The notes: a model not told the origin generated them from the letters alone. 34,428 nt of DNA from Streptomyces tricolor (GCF_002155905.1 NZ_MUMF01000083.1:1-34428), one strand, 5' to 3'; counted from the first letter of the stretch, positions 1 to 10,010 are shown. Made by a program: numbers and translations.

Positions 1-991
1 GCCCGTCCGCGTCCAGCAGCACCGGCACGTCCGCCGCCAGCACCTCGGCCACGGTCGCCGCGTCGTCGCCGGCCCCGGGACCGACCACCCAGGCCTGCAC
101 CCGCCCGGCCTTGGCGGGTCCGGCGTCGGAGACGAGGGTCTCCGGGAAGCGGGCGAGGACCGCCTCTCCGGCCGGCCCGACGTACCGGACGGCCCCGGCC
201 CCGCCCCGCAGCGCGCCGGACACGGCCAGCACGGCCGCCCCCGGATACCGCGCCGACCCGGCGGCGATCCCGACGACCCCGCGCCGGTACTTGTCGCTCT
301 CCGCCGACGGCAGCGGCAACAGCCGGGCCACGTCCGCGTGTTGCAGCGCCTCCAGCTCGGCGTCGGCGGGCGGCGGCGCCAGCCCGATGTCGACGAGCCG
401 CACCACCCCGGCGTACTCCCGCGCGGGATCGATCAGCAGCCCCGGCTTGTAGGCGCCGAAGGTGACGGTCAGGTCGGCCCGGAGCGCGGGCGCCCGCACC
501 TCGCCGGTGTCCGCGTCGACGCCGCTGGGCAGGTCGACGGCCACCACGGCGGCCCGGGACCGCGCCACCACCCCGGCGAGCCGCTCGGCGTCCGGCCGCA
601 GCCCGCCCTTGCCGCCGATCCCGACGATCCCGTCCACGACCAGGTCGGCCCGCAGGATCGGTTCCTCGGCGCCGTCGGGGGCGGTCACCGTGCCGCCCGC
701 CCGGCGCAGGGCGGCCAGCCCCGCCCCGTGGGCCCGCTCGGGCGACAGCAGGACGGCCGTCACGCCCGCGCCGCGCCGGGCCAGCCGGGCCCCCGCGTAC
801 AGGGCGTCCCCGCCGTTGTCCCCGCTGCCCACGAGCAGCACCACCCGGCTGCCGTACACCCGGCCGAGCAGCTCGGCGCAGGCGGCGGCCAGCCCGGCGG
901 CGGCCCGCTGCATCAGCGCTCCCTCCGGCAGCCGAGCCATCAGCACCCGCTCGGCCGCCCTTACCGTCTCCACGCTGTACGCAGTACGCAT
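1..991 (-). CDS. nnr: Bifunctional NAD(P)H-hydrate epimerase/dehydratase Nnr, C-terminus cut by window edge
   Basis: Repairs hydrated NAD(P)H: the N-terminal YjeF_N domain epimerises NAD(P)HX and the C-terminal ribokinase-like domain dehydrates it using ADP or ATP. My translation from the ATG at 991 gives about 330 residues before the window ends. GSGDNGGDALYAG lies at residues 55-67, followed by VDLPSGVDADTG, both hallmarks of the epimerase half. The dehydratase half starts near residue 230 (KYRRGVVGIAAGSARYPG), continues with VVGPG and is cut near LLDADG, which should hold the catalytic Asp. It follows acpS by 51 nt, a pairing common in actinobacteria. No Shine-Dalgarno is visible; CAGACT lies 7 nt before ATG, so a leaderless mRNA is possible. 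Family assignment is firm; the rest of the gene is outside the window. Confidence 0.93.
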   Translation of the reverse strand, partial: MRTAYSVETVRAAERVLMARLPEGALMQRAAAGLAAACAELLGRVYGSRVVLLVGSGDNGGDALYAGARLARRGAGVTAVLLSPERAHGAGLAALRRAGGTVTAPDGAEEPILRADLVVDGIVGIGGKGGLRPDAERLAGVVARSRAAVVAVDLPSGVDADTGEVRAPALRADLTVTFGAYKPGLLIDPAREYAGVVRLVDIGLAPPPADAELEALQHADVARLLPLPSAESDKYRRGVVGIAAGSARYPGAAVLAVSGALRGGAGAVRYVGPAGEAVLARFPETLVSDAGPAKAGRVQAWVVGPGAGDDAATVAEVLAADVPVLLDADG

Positions 992-1042
992 GGCACCGAG
1001 TCTGCCCCGGAACCCCCACCGCCCACACCCGGCCCGGGCCGG

Positions 1043-1414
1043 TCAGCCCTCGGCGACCACCACGGCCGAGGCGACGCCCGCGTCATGACTGAGCGACACG
1101 TGCCAGGCCCGTACGCCCAGCTCCGCGGCGCGCGCGGCCACGGTTCCCTTCACCCGCAGCCGCGGCTGCCCGGTGTCCTCCACGTACACCTCGGCATCGG
1201 TCCAGTGCAGCCCCGGCGGCGCGCCCAGCGCCTTCGCCAGCGCCTCCTTGGCCGCGAACCGGGCCGCCAGCGAGGCGATGCCGCGCCGCTCGCCGCTGGG
1301 CAGCAGCAGCTCCCGTGTCACGAACAACCGGTCGGCGAGCCCCGGCGTCCGCTCCAGGGACGCCCGGAACCGGTCGATCTCGGCGACGTCGATGCCCACC
1401 CCGATGATGCTCAT
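1043..1414 (-). CDS. acpS: Holo-[acyl-carrier-protein] synthase AcpS
   Basis: Transfers the 4'-phosphopantetheine arm from CoA to a conserved Ser of acyl carrier proteins, needed for fatty acid and some polyketide synthesis. The 123-residue length fits the family. GIDVAEIDR at residues 7-15 contains the Mg-binding Asp9; [14 protein letters not shown] at 51-64 contains the second metal ligand Glu57 and a substrate-binding Lys; SLSHD at 107-111 is the usual C-terminal motif. I chose the ATG at 1414 because the family starts at [10 protein letters not shown]; an upstream in-frame start would add nine residues. There is no Shine-Dalgarno. Instead TAGGGT lies 7 nt before the ATG and includes the TAG stop of the upstream gene. 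It sits between a zinc-ribbon hypothetical and nnr on the same strand. Confidence 0.96.
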   Translation of the reverse strand: MSIIGVGIDVAEIDRFRASLERTPGLADRLFVTRELLLPSGERRGIASLAARFAAKEALAKALGAPPGLHWTDAEVYVEDTGQPRLRVKGTVAARAAELGVRAWHVSLSHDAGVASAVVVAEG

Positions 1415-1424
1415 GCCGAGCACC

Positions 1425-2180
1425 CTACGACCCCGGTGCACCGGGATCCGGCGACACCACGTCGGCCACCCGGTCCGCGACCGCGAACTCTGTCCCGCAG
1501 TGGGTGCACGCCCCCTGCCCGAACAGGTACAACAGCCGTTCCGCGAAGGCGGGCTGGCCGTCGGCGAGCGCCCGTGTGTACAGCCGCGCGCCCGGCCCGG
1601 CCGGCAGGGCGGCGTCGGCCGGCCGCAGCGGTGTCCGTTCGGCCTCGCCGAGCGCGTAGTCGTCGGCGCAGGAGAAGAAGCCGTCGTCGCCGATCACCAG
1701 GAACAGGTTCACCCCGCAGTACGGGCACGCCACTTCGTACTCGCCCTCCGCGAGGCGCTCCAGGCACTCGTCCCAGACCGCGACCCCCTCGAAGGCGAGC
1801 GCGTCCTGCAGCAGTCCGGCGTACTCCGCCATCCCGAGCGGCGGCCGGAGGCACTCGTCGGTGAGCCGCGCCAGCTCGGCGATCGCCGCCGCGTGGGTCT
1901 CGCGCACGGCGGCCCCCGCGGCCGACCACCGGGCGCAGCGCACGATCGGGCCGGCCGCGGCGAGCACCCAGCGCCGCTCCGCGGGCGGCCGGGCGGCGGC
2001 GATCCGGGCGAGCCGGGGCAGCGCGGCGAAGCTCTCCGGGAAGGCGGTGTCGAGCATCGGGCAGAGCCGGTCCATCAGTTCCGCCCAGACGCCCGGCGGG
2101 TCGGCCGCGAACCGGTCGAGCAGCGCGGGGACGTCCGCCGCGGAACCGTACGGGGCTTCGGGTGCCGGCGAGTCCGTCAT
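1425..2180 (-). CDS. Hypothetical protein with paired CxxC zinc-ribbon motifs
   Basis: I do not recognise a named family. From the ATG at 2180 it is 251 residues. The first 140 residues are Ala/Leu/Arg-rich and probably all-helical, perhaps a HEAT-like fold. CPYCG at 152-156, Cys171 and CTHCG at 225-229 suggest a zinc-ribbon pair in the C-terminal third, spaced like a split ribbon in proteins that bind nucleic acid or other proteins. No signal peptide or membrane segment is seen, so it is likely cytoplasmic. The stop is 10 nt before acpS, so co-transcription with acpS and nnr is likely. An upstream in-frame start at 2231 would overlap the divergent dehydrogenase; I prefer 2180, which has TTGGAT 6 nt upstream. 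Function unknown. Confidence 0.8.
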   Translation of the reverse strand: MTDSPAPEAPYGSAADVPALLDRFAADPPGVWAELMDRLCPMLDTAFPESFAALPRLARIAAARPPAERRWVLAAAGPIVRCARWSAAGAAVRETHAAAIAELARLTDECLRPPLGMAEYAGLLQDALAFEGVAVWDECLERLAEGEYEVACPYCGVNLFLVIGDDGFFSCADDYALGEAERTPLRPADAALPAGPGARLYTRALADGQPAFAERLLYLFGQGACTHCGTEFAVADRVADVVSPDPGAPGS

Positions 2181-2229
2181 GCCCCGATCCAAGCAGACCG
2201 GCCGGCCGAGCGCGTCTACGCTTCCGGGC

Positions 2230-3012
2230 ATGACCTCCTCCTCTGCCTATCTCTCCGACCTCTTCTCCCTGGACGGCCGCACCGCCGTGGTGACCGGGGG
2301 CAGTTCCGGCATCGGGCGGGCCATCGCCGGGGCGCTGGCGCGGGCCGGGGCGCGGGTGGTGGTCGTGGCCCGGCGGCCGGAGGAACTGGCCGCCATCGTC
2401 GCCGAGTTGACGGACGACGGCTGCCGGGCGGCCTGGGTCAGCGGCGATCTGGCGTCGCGGGACGGGGTGCGCGCGGCGGCCGAGGAGGCCGCCGCCGTCT
2501 TCGGCGAGCCCGACATCCTCGTCAACTCCGCCGGGATCAACCTCCGTCCGCCGCTGGGCGAGTTGGGCGAGGACGTGTGGGACACCACGATGGCGGTGAA
2601 CCTGGAGGCGCCCTTCCTGCTGGGGCAGCGGTTCGGGCCCGGCATGGCCGAGCGGGGCTTCGGGCGGATCATCCACATCACCTCCCAGCAGGCCCACCGC
2701 GCCTTCGTGCAGAGCGGTGCCTACGGCGTCTCCAAGGGGGCACTGGAGTCCCTGGCCCGCTCCCAGGCCGAGGCCTGGTCGCCGTACGGCGTCACCTGCA
2801 ACACCCTCGTGCCGGGCTTCGTGATGACCCCGCTCAACACCCGGCTGTCGGCCGACCCCGAGCGGGTGGCGGCGCTGGCCGCGCGCACGATGATCGGCCG
2901 CAACGGCCTCGCCGAGGACTTCGCGGGCGCGGCGGTGTTCCTGGCGAGCCGCGCCTCCGCCTACATCACGGGCCAGTCGATCCCCGTGGACGGCGGCTTC
3001 TCCGTGCACTGA
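2230..3012 (+). CDS. Short-chain dehydrogenase/reductase (SDR), gluconate-5-dehydrogenase-like
   Basis: NAD(P)-dependent oxidoreductase of the classical SDR family, 260 residues. The cofactor motif TGGSSGIG is at residues 22-29 and NSAG (variant of NNAG) at 99-102. The catalytic Ser/Tyr/Lys are Ser152, Tyr165 and Lys169 in YGVSK; PGFVMT at 195-200 is the loop after the active site. The opening LFSLDGRTAVVTGG resembles gluconate 5-dehydrogenase and 2-deoxygluconate dehydrogenase subfamilies, but substrate cannot be read from sequence. The ATG at 2230 is preferred because TACGCT lies 7 nt upstream, consistent with leaderless transcription, and the family begins here. It is divergent from the zinc-ribbon hypothetical across 49 nt. 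Confidence 0.93.
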   Translation: MTSSSAYLSDLFSLDGRTAVVTGGSSGIGRAIAGALARAGARVVVVARRPEELAAIVAELTDDGCRAAWVSGDLASRDGVRAAAEEAAAVFGEPDILVNSAGINLRPPLGELGEDVWDTTMAVNLEAPFLLGQRFGPGMAERGFGRIIHITSQQAHRAFVQSGAYGVSKGALESLARSQAEAWSPYGVTCNTLVPGFVMTPLNTRLSADPERVAALAARTMIGRNGLAEDFAGAAVFLASRASAYITGQSIPVDGGFSVH

Positions 3013-3121
3013 GCGCGCCCCCGGGACCGGCCGGTTCCGCGCGCCCCGTAGTCTTCCGGCGACCGGCGCCCCGTCTCGCGCCGGAGCGCCCGTGCACGTA
3101 ACGGGAGGAAACAGCAGCGAC

Positions 3122-3314
3122 ATCGAAGTCCCTGGGCATCGCGCTGACCACCGCCGTCGGCATCTGGGGCAAAGGCAGGAAGGGCACGATCTGCAACGAC
3201 GGCAAGGCCTACAAGGGCGGCTCGTACAAGGCCTGCGGCAAGAAGAGCGACCTCTGGTACTACGGCGGCGAGAAGAAGACCGGCTGGGTGCCGAAGACCT
3301 GCGTCAACTGGTGA
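3122..3314 (+). pseudogene. Small three-cysteine, probably secreted protein with a damaged start codon
   Basis: From AAG at 3126 to TGA at 3312-3314 a 62-codon frame with almost only G or C at third positions reads KSLGIALTTAVGIWGKG, then three Cys (TIC, KAC, KTC) and ends GWVPKTCVNW. An in-frame TAA is at 3099-3101 and no ATG, GTG or TTG lies between it and the AAG. A strong Shine-Dalgarno, GGGAGGA, lies at 3103-3109. Removing one base from ATCG at 3122-3125 gives ATG AAG TCC, a natural start at good spacing. So either the gene is broken by a one-base insertion, the base is a sequencing error, or a CTG (3132 or 3144) is used. The GWVPKTCV ending recalls the last strand of bacterial SH3 domains. 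The short hydrophobic start suggests export. Function unknown. Confidence 0.5.
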
Positions 3315-3340
3315 GCGCCTGACCTGCCCACCACCTTCCC

Positions 3341-3374
3341 AAGGGGCGAACGGCACCCGGCCGTTCGCCCCTTT
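3341..3374. terminator. Bidirectional terminator between small ORF and glmS
   Basis: A perfect 13-bp stem, AAGGGGCGAACGG (3341-3353) against CCGTTCGCCCCTT (3361-3373), has a 7-nt loop. T's follow on the plus strand and the A's at the start of the other arm give T's on the minus strand. It lies between two converging genes, so it can end both transcripts. Confidence 0.9.
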
Positions 3375-3379
3375 TCCGC

Positions 3380-5227
<1,848 letters not shown>

Positions 5228-5234
5228 GAGCGGC

Positions 5235-5240
5235 AGCCTA
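5235..5240 (-). promoter_or_regulatory. Candidate leaderless -10 box of glmS
   Basis: On the minus strand TAGGCT is followed by 7 nt and then the glmS ATG, so transcription would start at or next to the A of ATG. No Shine-Dalgarno occurs in the preceding 20 nt, which supports leaderless initiation. No good -35 match is visible. Confidence 0.5.
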
Positions 5241-5278
5241 CGGGCAGGCGACGCCCGGAAACGGCCGCCGCCTGCCCG
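5241..5278. promoter_or_regulatory. 10-bp inverted repeat upstream of glmS -10 box (candidate operator)
   Basis: CGGGCAGGCG (5241-5250) and CGCCTGCCCG (5269-5278) are perfect inverted copies separated by 18 nt. They abut the glmS -10 box and span its -35 region. If the mRNA is leaderless the repeat is not transcribed with glmS, so a DNA-binding site is more likely than an RNA hairpin. The binding protein is unknown. Confidence 0.45.
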
Positions 5279-5389
5279 AAATCGGAAATTCCCACCGCCG
5301 TACGAAGCCCTCCCCGGCCCGTGTCTCCGGCCGCGCTCGCGTGACGGACCCCACCCGCCGTCCCGTTCAGACTCCGTTAACAATGGACT

Positions 5390-6379
5390 GTGATCTCACC
5401 GGTCTCCTCGATGCCCCGGAGCGCCCACCGGCACAGGCCGGAGGCGACTCCCTACGTCGATCTCACCCGCGCCGAGTGGAGCGCGCTGCGCGACAAGACA
5501 CCGCTGCCGCTCACCGCCGAGGAGGTGGAGAAGCTCCGCGGCCTCGGCGACGTCATCGACCTGGACGAGGTCCGGGACATCTACCTCCCGCTCTCCCGGC
5601 TCCTCAACCTCTACGTCGGCGCCACGGACGGCCTGAGAGGAGCGCTGAACACCTTCCTCGGCGAACAGGGCTCCCAGTCCGGCACCCCGTTCGTCATAGG
5701 CGTCGCCGGCTCGGTCGCCGTCGGCAAGTCCACGGTCGCCCGCCTGCTGCAGGCCCTGCTCTCCCGCTGGCCCGAGCACCCGCGGGTGGAACTGGTCACC
5801 ACGGACGGCTTCCTGCTGCCCACCAGGGAGCTGGAAGCCCGCGGCCTGATGTCGCGGAAAGGATTCCCCGAGTCCTACGACCGCCGGGCCCTCACCCGTT
5901 TCGTCGCCGACATCAAGGCCGGCAAGGGCGAGGTGACCGCCCCCGTCTACTCCCACCTCATCTACGACATCGTCCCGGGCGAGAAGCTCACCGTCCGCCG
6001 CCCCGACATCCTCATCGTCGAGGGCCTCAACGTCCTCCAGCCCGCCCTGCCCGGCAAGGACGGCCGCACCCGGGTCGGGCTCGCCGACTACTTCGACTTC
6101 AGCGTGTACGTCGACGCGAGCGCCGAGGACATCGAGCGCTGGTACCTCAACCGCTTCAAGAAGCTGCGCCAGACGGCCTTCCAGAACCCGTCCTCGTACT
6201 TCCGCAAGTACACCCAGGTCTCCGAGGAGGAGGCCCTGGACTACGCCCGCACCCTGTGGCGGACCATCAACAAGCCCAACCTGGTCGAGAACATCGCCCC
6301 CACCCGCGGCCGGGCCACCCTGATCCTGCGCAAGGGCCCGGACCACAAGGTCCAGCGCCTGAGGCTGCGCAAGCTGTAG
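5390..6379 (+). CDS. coaA: Type I pantothenate kinase CoaA
   Basis: Phosphorylates pantothenate to 4'-phosphopantothenate, the first and usually controlled step of CoA synthesis. It has 329 residues. The Walker A motif [12 protein letters not shown] is at residues 104-115 and [12 protein letters not shown] follows. [21 protein letters not shown] and the end-region [15 protein letters not shown] match the bacterial PanK-I family (related to uridine kinases). I took the GTG at 5390, which gives the usual streptomycete start MISPVSS; an ATG seven codons later is the alternative. A TAACAAT box lies a few bases upstream and no Shine-Dalgarno is clear. It is divergent from glmS across 162 nt. Confidence 0.96.
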   Translation: MISPVSSMPRSAHRHRPEATPYVDLTRAEWSALRDKTPLPLTAEEVEKLRGLGDVIDLDEVRDIYLPLSRLLNLYVGATDGLRGALNTFLGEQGSQSGTPFVIGVAGSVAVGKSTVARLLQALLSRWPEHPRVELVTTDGFLLPTRELEARGLMSRKGFPESYDRRALTRFVADIKAGKGEVTAPVYSHLIYDIVPGEKLTVRRPDILIVEGLNVLQPALPGKDGRTRVGLADYFDFSVYVDASAEDIERWYLNRFKKLRQTAFQNPSSYFRKYTQVSEEEALDYARTLWRTINKPNLVENIAPTRGRATLILRKGPDHKVQRLRLRKL

Positions 6380-6411
6380 CCGCGCCCGCGCGATGGGCTT
6401 AGATGGGCGCC

Positions 6412-7341
6412 ATGCTGCACCTGCGTCTGATCTCCCCGCCGGAGCGGACCGACGAGGTGGTCCGCCTGATCGAGAACACGGTCGGCACCACCCACCTCGT
6501 CGTTCTGCCGGGCACCGCCCGCAACCCCGCCGGCGACCTCGTCCTGTGCGACGTGGCCCGCGAGGCGGGCGACGAACTCATCGACGGGCTACGGCGGCTC
6601 GGTCTGGACGACACCGGCTCGATCGCCATGGAGACCATCGACCTCTCCCTGTCCCGGCGCGCCGACGAGGCCGAGGCGGAGGCGCCGGGCGAGGGCGCGG
6701 ACGCGGTGCTGTGGGAGGGCCTGACCGAGGCCACCCACGAGGAGTCGACGCTGTCGGTCACCTACGTCGCCTTCATCACCCTGGCCACGATGATCGCGGC
6801 CTGCGGTGTCGTCCTGGACAACGCCGTCCTGATCGTGGGCGCGATGGCGGTGGGCCCGGAGTTCGGCCCCCTGGCCGGCATCTGCACGGCCCTGGTGCAG
6901 CGCCATCCGCGCCTGGCGCTGCGCTCCCTGACCGCGCTGCTCGTGGGGTTCGCGGTGGCGATGGCGGTGACGGTCGGCTTCAGCGTCTTCATGGACACCA
7001 TCGACCTGTTCCACCGGTCCGACCTGGAAGGGGAGCGCCCCAACACGGGCTTCGTGTACGCCCCGGACGCCTTCTCGCTCATCGTGGCCGTCCTGGCCGG
7101 CATCGCCGGAACGCTCTCCCTGACCTCCGCCAAGTCGGGCGCCCTGGTGGGCGTCGCCATCTCGGTGACCACGGTCCCGGCCGCCGCCAACGCCGCGGTC
7201 GCCCTGGCCTACGGCGACACGTCCCAGACCCTGGGCTCGTCCGTCCAGCTCCTGGTGAACCTCGGAGGAATCGTCCTGGCGGGCACGCTCACGCTGCTGG
7301 CGCAGAAGTATCTCTGGAAGCGGCAACGAGAACGTGCCTAG
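6412..7341 (+). CDS. DUF389 integral membrane protein
   Basis: A member of the DUF389 (TIGR00341-like) family of unknown function. About 309 residues: an N-terminal cytoplasmic domain of about 110 residues, MLHLRLISPPERTDEV onward, with a ferredoxin-like look, then about six hydrophobic segments. VGAMAVGPEFGPLAGICTALVQR matches, in pieces, the conserved GAM.v.P..gPl.gi motif of the family; the late VGVAISVTTVPAAANAAVALA segment is also typical. I chose the ATG at 6412 because TTAGAT lies exactly 7 nt upstream; an ATG at 6403 in the same frame is possible and no Shine-Dalgarno favours either. It follows coaA on the same strand by 32 nt. No substrate can be inferred. Confidence 0.88.
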   Translation: MLHLRLISPPERTDEVVRLIENTVGTTHLVVLPGTARNPAGDLVLCDVAREAGDELIDGLRRLGLDDTGSIAMETIDLSLSRRADEAEAEAPGEGADAVLWEGLTEATHEESTLSVTYVAFITLATMIAACGVVLDNAVLIVGAMAVGPEFGPLAGICTALVQRHPRLALRSLTALLVGFAVAMAVTVGFSVFMDTIDLFHRSDLEGERPNTGFVYAPDAFSLIVAVLAGIAGTLSLTSAKSGALVGVAISVTTVPAAANAAVALAYGDTSQTLGSSVQLLVNLGGIVLAGTLTLLAQKYLWKRQRERA

Positions 7342-7399
7342 GGGCGCGGGGCCGCACCGACATGCGGCTCCGCCGCGTGCGCGCGACACGCCACGACGG
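7341..7399. repeat. Copy A of a Streptomyces GC-rich intergenic repeat, with inserted hairpin
   Basis: It begins GGGGCGCGGGG like the copies at 12007 and 12688. The short loop is replaced by a longer insert containing the hairpin GCCGCA (7351-7356) with TGCGGC (7363-7368). It ends GCGCGACACGCCACG, as in the 12007 copy. It fills the gap between converging DUF389 and glmM genes and may act as a terminator. From memory such sequences are common between streptomycete genes; I cannot check copy number. Confidence 0.65.
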
Positions 7400-7439
7400 A
7401 CCCGCGGCCGACAGCGCACAGTTCCCACCCCCGTGGCAC

Positions 7440-8798
7440 TTACCCCAGCGCGGACTTGACGGCGTCGGCGAGCCGCCCGGCCACCGCCCGAGCCTGCTCG
7501 ATGTCCGCGGCCTCGACCATCACCCGCACCAACGGCTCCGTACCGGACGGCCGCAGCAGCACCCGCCCGGTCGACCCCAGCTCCCTCTCCGCCTCGGCGA
7601 CCGCGGCAGCGACATCCGCGGAGGTCTTCACCCGCGACTTGTCCACGTCCGGAACGTTGATGAGGACCTGCGGCAGCCGCTCCATGACCGAGGCCAGCTC
7701 CCGCAGCGTACGGCCGGTCTCCGCGACCCGCGCCGCCAGCAGCAGCCCGGTCAGCGTGCCGTCACCCGTGGTCGCGTGGTCGAGGATGATGACGTGCCCG
7801 GACTGCTCGCCGCCGAGGGCGTACCCGTGCTCCTTCATCTCCTCCAGGACGTACCGGTCACCGACCGCGGTCTGCACCAGCCGGATGCCCGCCCGCTCCA
7901 TCGCCAGCTTGAAGCCGAGGTTGGACATCACGGTGGCGACCACCGTGTCCGCCCGCAGCGCGGACCGCTCCCGCATGGCCAGCGCGAGCACGGAGAGGAT
8001 CTGGTCGCCGTCGACCTCCTCGCCGGTGTGGTCCACGGCCAGGCAGCGGTCGGCGTCACCGTCGTGCGCGATACCGAGGTCCGCGCCGTGCTCGACGACC
8101 GCGGCCTTCAGCTTGTCCAGGTGGGTCGAGCCGCAGCCGTCGTTGATGTTGAGGCCGTCCGGCTCGGCGCCGATCGTGACGATCTTCGCGCCCGCCCGGG
8201 CGAACGCCTCCGGCGAGACCCCCGAGGCCGCGCCGTGCGCTTCGTCCAGGACGATCTTCAGCCCGTCGAGCCGGTTGGGCAGCACCGACAGCAGGTGGGC
8301 GACGTACTGCTCGAAGCCCTCGTCGTACGACCGCACGCGCCCGACACCGGCGCCCGTCGGCCGCTCCCACGGCTCACCGTGCCGGTGCGACTCGTACACC
8401 GCCTCGATCTTGTCCTCCAGCTCGTCGGCGAGCTTGTGACCGCCGCGGGCGAAGAACTTGATGCCGTTGTCCGGCATGGCGTTGTGGCTCGCGGAGAGCA
8501 TCACCCCGAGGTCGGCGCCCAGCGCGCCGGTCAGGTGCGCCACCGCCGGCGTCGGCAGCACGCCGACGCGCAGGACGTCCACGCCCGCGCTGGCCAGGCC
8601 GGCGACCACGGCCGCCTCCAGGAACTCCCCGGACGCGCGCGGGTCCCGCCCGACCACCGCTTTCGGCTTGTGGCCCTCGAAGGTGCCCGCCTCGGCCAGC
8701 ACGTGCGCCGCGGCGACGGAGAGGCCGAGCGCCATCTCGGCCGTCAGATCCGCGTTGGCGACACCGCGCACGCCGTCCGTGCCGAAGAGTCGTCCCAC
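7440..8798 (-). CDS. glmM: Phosphoglucosamine mutase GlmM
   Basis: Interconverts glucosamine-6-phosphate and glucosamine-1-phosphate, the step after GlmS toward UDP-GlcNAc. It has 452 residues with the four-domain alpha-D-phosphohexomutase layout: [12 protein letters not shown] at the start, SASHN at 102-106 with the phospho-acceptor Ser104, metal loop DGDADRC, sugar loop GEQSGH, and the phosphate-binding [14 protein letters not shown] near the C-terminus. It starts with GTG at 8798 behind GGGAGGACAA, a good Shine-Dalgarno. It follows the rpsI terminator, so it probably has its own promoter (TATAAC at 8851-8856 on the minus strand). Linkage to rpsI and rplM is conserved in actinobacteria. Confidence 0.97.
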   Translation of the reverse strand: MGRLFGTDGVRGVANADLTAEMALGLSVAAAHVLAEAGTFEGHKPKAVVGRDPRASGEFLEAAVVAGLASAGVDVLRVGVLPTPAVAHLTGALGADLGVMLSASHNAMPDNGIKFFARGGHKLADELEDKIEAVYESHRHGEPWERPTGAGVGRVRSYDEGFEQYVAHLLSVLPNRLDGLKIVLDEAHGAASGVSPEAFARAGAKIVTIGAEPDGLNINDGCGSTHLDKLKAAVVEHGADLGIAHDGDADRCLAVDHTGEEVDGDQILSVLALAMRERSALRADTVVATVMSNLGFKLAMERAGIRLVQTAVGDRYVLEEMKEHGYALGGEQSGHVIILDHATTGDGTLTGLLLAARVAETGRTLRELASVMERLPQVLINVPDVDKSRVKTSADVAAAVAEAERELGSTGRVLLRPSGTEPLVRVMVEAADIEQARAVAGRLADAVKSALG

Positions 8799-8824
8799 TT
8801 GTCCTCCCGAGGAAACATGCGATC

Positions 8825-8856
8825 ACACAAGCCTTTGAGCGTCTTGTGTCGTTATA
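8825..8856 (-). promoter_or_regulatory. Candidate glmM -10 box with a downstream 7-bp dyad
   Basis: Minus-strand TATAAC (8851-8856) is a good -10 hexamer with only a weak -35 (TTCGTT-like). Just downstream, ACACAAG (8825-8831) and CTTGTGT (8843-8849) are perfect inverted copies with 11 nt between, covering the expected transcription start. It could be a repressor site or a 5' mRNA hairpin. Confidence 0.45.
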
Positions 8857-8875
8857 CGCCCTTGGCTGGGATAAA

Positions 8876-8918
8876 CGAACGCCCCGGGGGCACATGTGGC
8901 GTGCCGCCGGGGCGTTCG
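8876..8918 (-). terminator. Rho-independent-type terminator of rplM-rpsI
   Basis: A perfect 12-bp outer stem CGAACGCCCCGG (8876-8887) with CCGGGGCGTTCG (8907-8918) encloses a further 5-bp stem GGCAC/GTGCC. On the minus strand it is followed by TTTAT. It lies 23 nt after the rpsI stop. Confidence 0.9.
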
Positions 8919-8941
8919 GAGTACGAGCAGGCAGCTCTTGA

Positions 8942-9454
8942 TTAGCGCTTGCTGTACTGCGGGGCCTTGCGGGCCTTCTTCAGACCGGCCTTCTTCCGCT
9001 CGACCGCGCGGTCGTCGCGGCGCAGGAAGCCGGCCTTCTTCAGCGGGCCGCGGTTGTTGTCGACGTCGGCCTCGTTCAGCGCACGGGCCACACCGAGACG
9101 GAGGGCACCGGCCTGACCGGAGACACCGCCACCCGCGATGCGGGCGATGACGTCGTAACGGCCCTCGAGCTCCAGGACCTTGAACGGCTCGTTGACTTCC
9201 TGCTGGTGCACCTTGTTCGGGAAGTAGTCCTCGAGGGTGCGACCGTTGATCTTCCACTTGCCGGTGCCCGGAACGATCCGGACGCGGGCGATGGCGTTCT
9301 TGCGGCGGCCCAGGCCGGCGGCCGGCTGGGGCTCACCGAAGCGCGAGGCGAGGGACTCGGAGGTGTACTCACCCTCCACCGGAACCTCGGACTCGGTGGT
9401 GTAGCTGTCGATGTCAAGCTCTTCGAGCGGCTGCTCGGCAGTGGTCTCGGCCAC
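8942..9454 (-). CDS. rpsI: 30S ribosomal protein S9
   Basis: Small-subunit protein whose C-terminal Lys/Arg tail reaches the P-site tRNA. It has 170 residues. The S9 core starts near residue 48 ([17 protein letters not shown]) and includes [19 protein letters not shown]; the end [12 protein letters not shown] is diagnostic. The first 45 residues ([18 protein letters not shown] onward) are acidic and probably disordered, an actinobacterial extension absent from E. coli S9. It follows rplM by 42 nt on the same strand and the pair is ended by the hairpin at 8876-8918. Confidence 0.97.
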   Translation of the reverse strand: MAETTAEQPLEELDIDSYTTESEVPVEGEYTSESLASRFGEPQPAAGLGRRKNAIARVRIVPGTGKWKINGRTLEDYFPNKVHQQEVNEPFKVLELEGRYDVIARIAGGGVSGQAGALRLGVARALNEADVDNNRGPLKKAGFLRRDDRAVERKKAGLKKARKAPQYSKR

Positions 9455-9496
9455 GATTCTCCTCAGATTCTCTTCAGTCTTAGGGGGTGGCCGGAC

Positions 9497-9940
9497 TTAC
9501 TGCGCGACCTGGGTGATCTCGTACGGCTGCGGCTGCTGCGCGCCGTGCGGGTGCTGGTCACCCTTGTAGACCTTCAGCTTCGAGAGCATCTGACGGCCCA
9601 GGGAGTTCTTGGGGAGCATGCCCTTGACGGCCTTCTCGATGGCCTTCTCGGGGTTCTTGTCGAGCAGCTCGTCGTAGCGGACGGAGCGCAGACCACCCGG
9701 GTAGCCGGAGTGGCGGTACGCCATCTTCTGGGTCCGCTTGTTGCCGGACAGGTGCACCTTGTCGGCGTTGATGATGATGACGAAGTCACCAGCGTCGACG
9801 TGCGGCGCGTAGATCGGCTTGTGCTTGCCCCGGAGGAGGGTCGCGGCAGTGGTGGCGAGACGGCCCAGGACAACGTCCTGAGCGTCGATGACGTGCCACT
9901 GGCGCGTCACATCGCCGGGCTTGGGGCTGTACGTACGCAC
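9497..9940 (-). CDS. rplM: 50S ribosomal protein L13
   Basis: Early-assembly large-subunit protein, 147 residues from GTG at 9940, giving [20 protein letters not shown], the usual streptomycete start; an in-frame upstream start at 9997 would add 19 unrelated residues. Core motifs are [36 protein letters not shown] and [18 protein letters not shown]-like Shine-Dalgarno lies upstream. Its mRNA probably begins near 10113, leaving a leader of about 170 nt with several stem-loops. In E. coli L13 represses its own operon; whether that applies here is unknown. Confidence 0.97.
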   Translation of the reverse strand: MRTYSPKPGDVTRQWHVIDAQDVVLGRLATTAATLLRGKHKPIYAPHVDAGDFVIIINADKVHLSGNKRTQKMAYRHSGYPGGLRSVRYDELLDKNPEKAIEKAVKGMLPKNSLGRQMLSKLKVYKGDQHPHGAQQPQPYEITQVAQ

Positions 9941-9979
9941 GGTTCGTAGCCTTCGCTTCGAGTGAATGGTCCTAAACAA

Positions 9980-10010
9980 GGTCACCGAAACGATCACGAC
10001 AGCCTTGACC
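9980..10010 (-). promoter_or_regulatory. Stem-loop in the rplM leader
   Basis: GGTCA (9980-9984) pairs with TGACC (10006-10010), with partial pairing inside. It lies about 40 nt before the rplM start, in the untranslated leader. It could take part in autogenous control; the stem is short, so this is tentative. Confidence 0.3.

Noticed and set aside
2181..2229. Start of the zinc-ribbon gene at 2231
   Set aside because: It would overlap the start of the divergent SDR gene; the added residues look non-coding and 2180 has a -10-like box.
5228..5389. glmS ribozyme or riboswitch
   Set aside because: No conserved ribozyme core is present, and the likely leaderless start leaves no room for a 5' RNA element.
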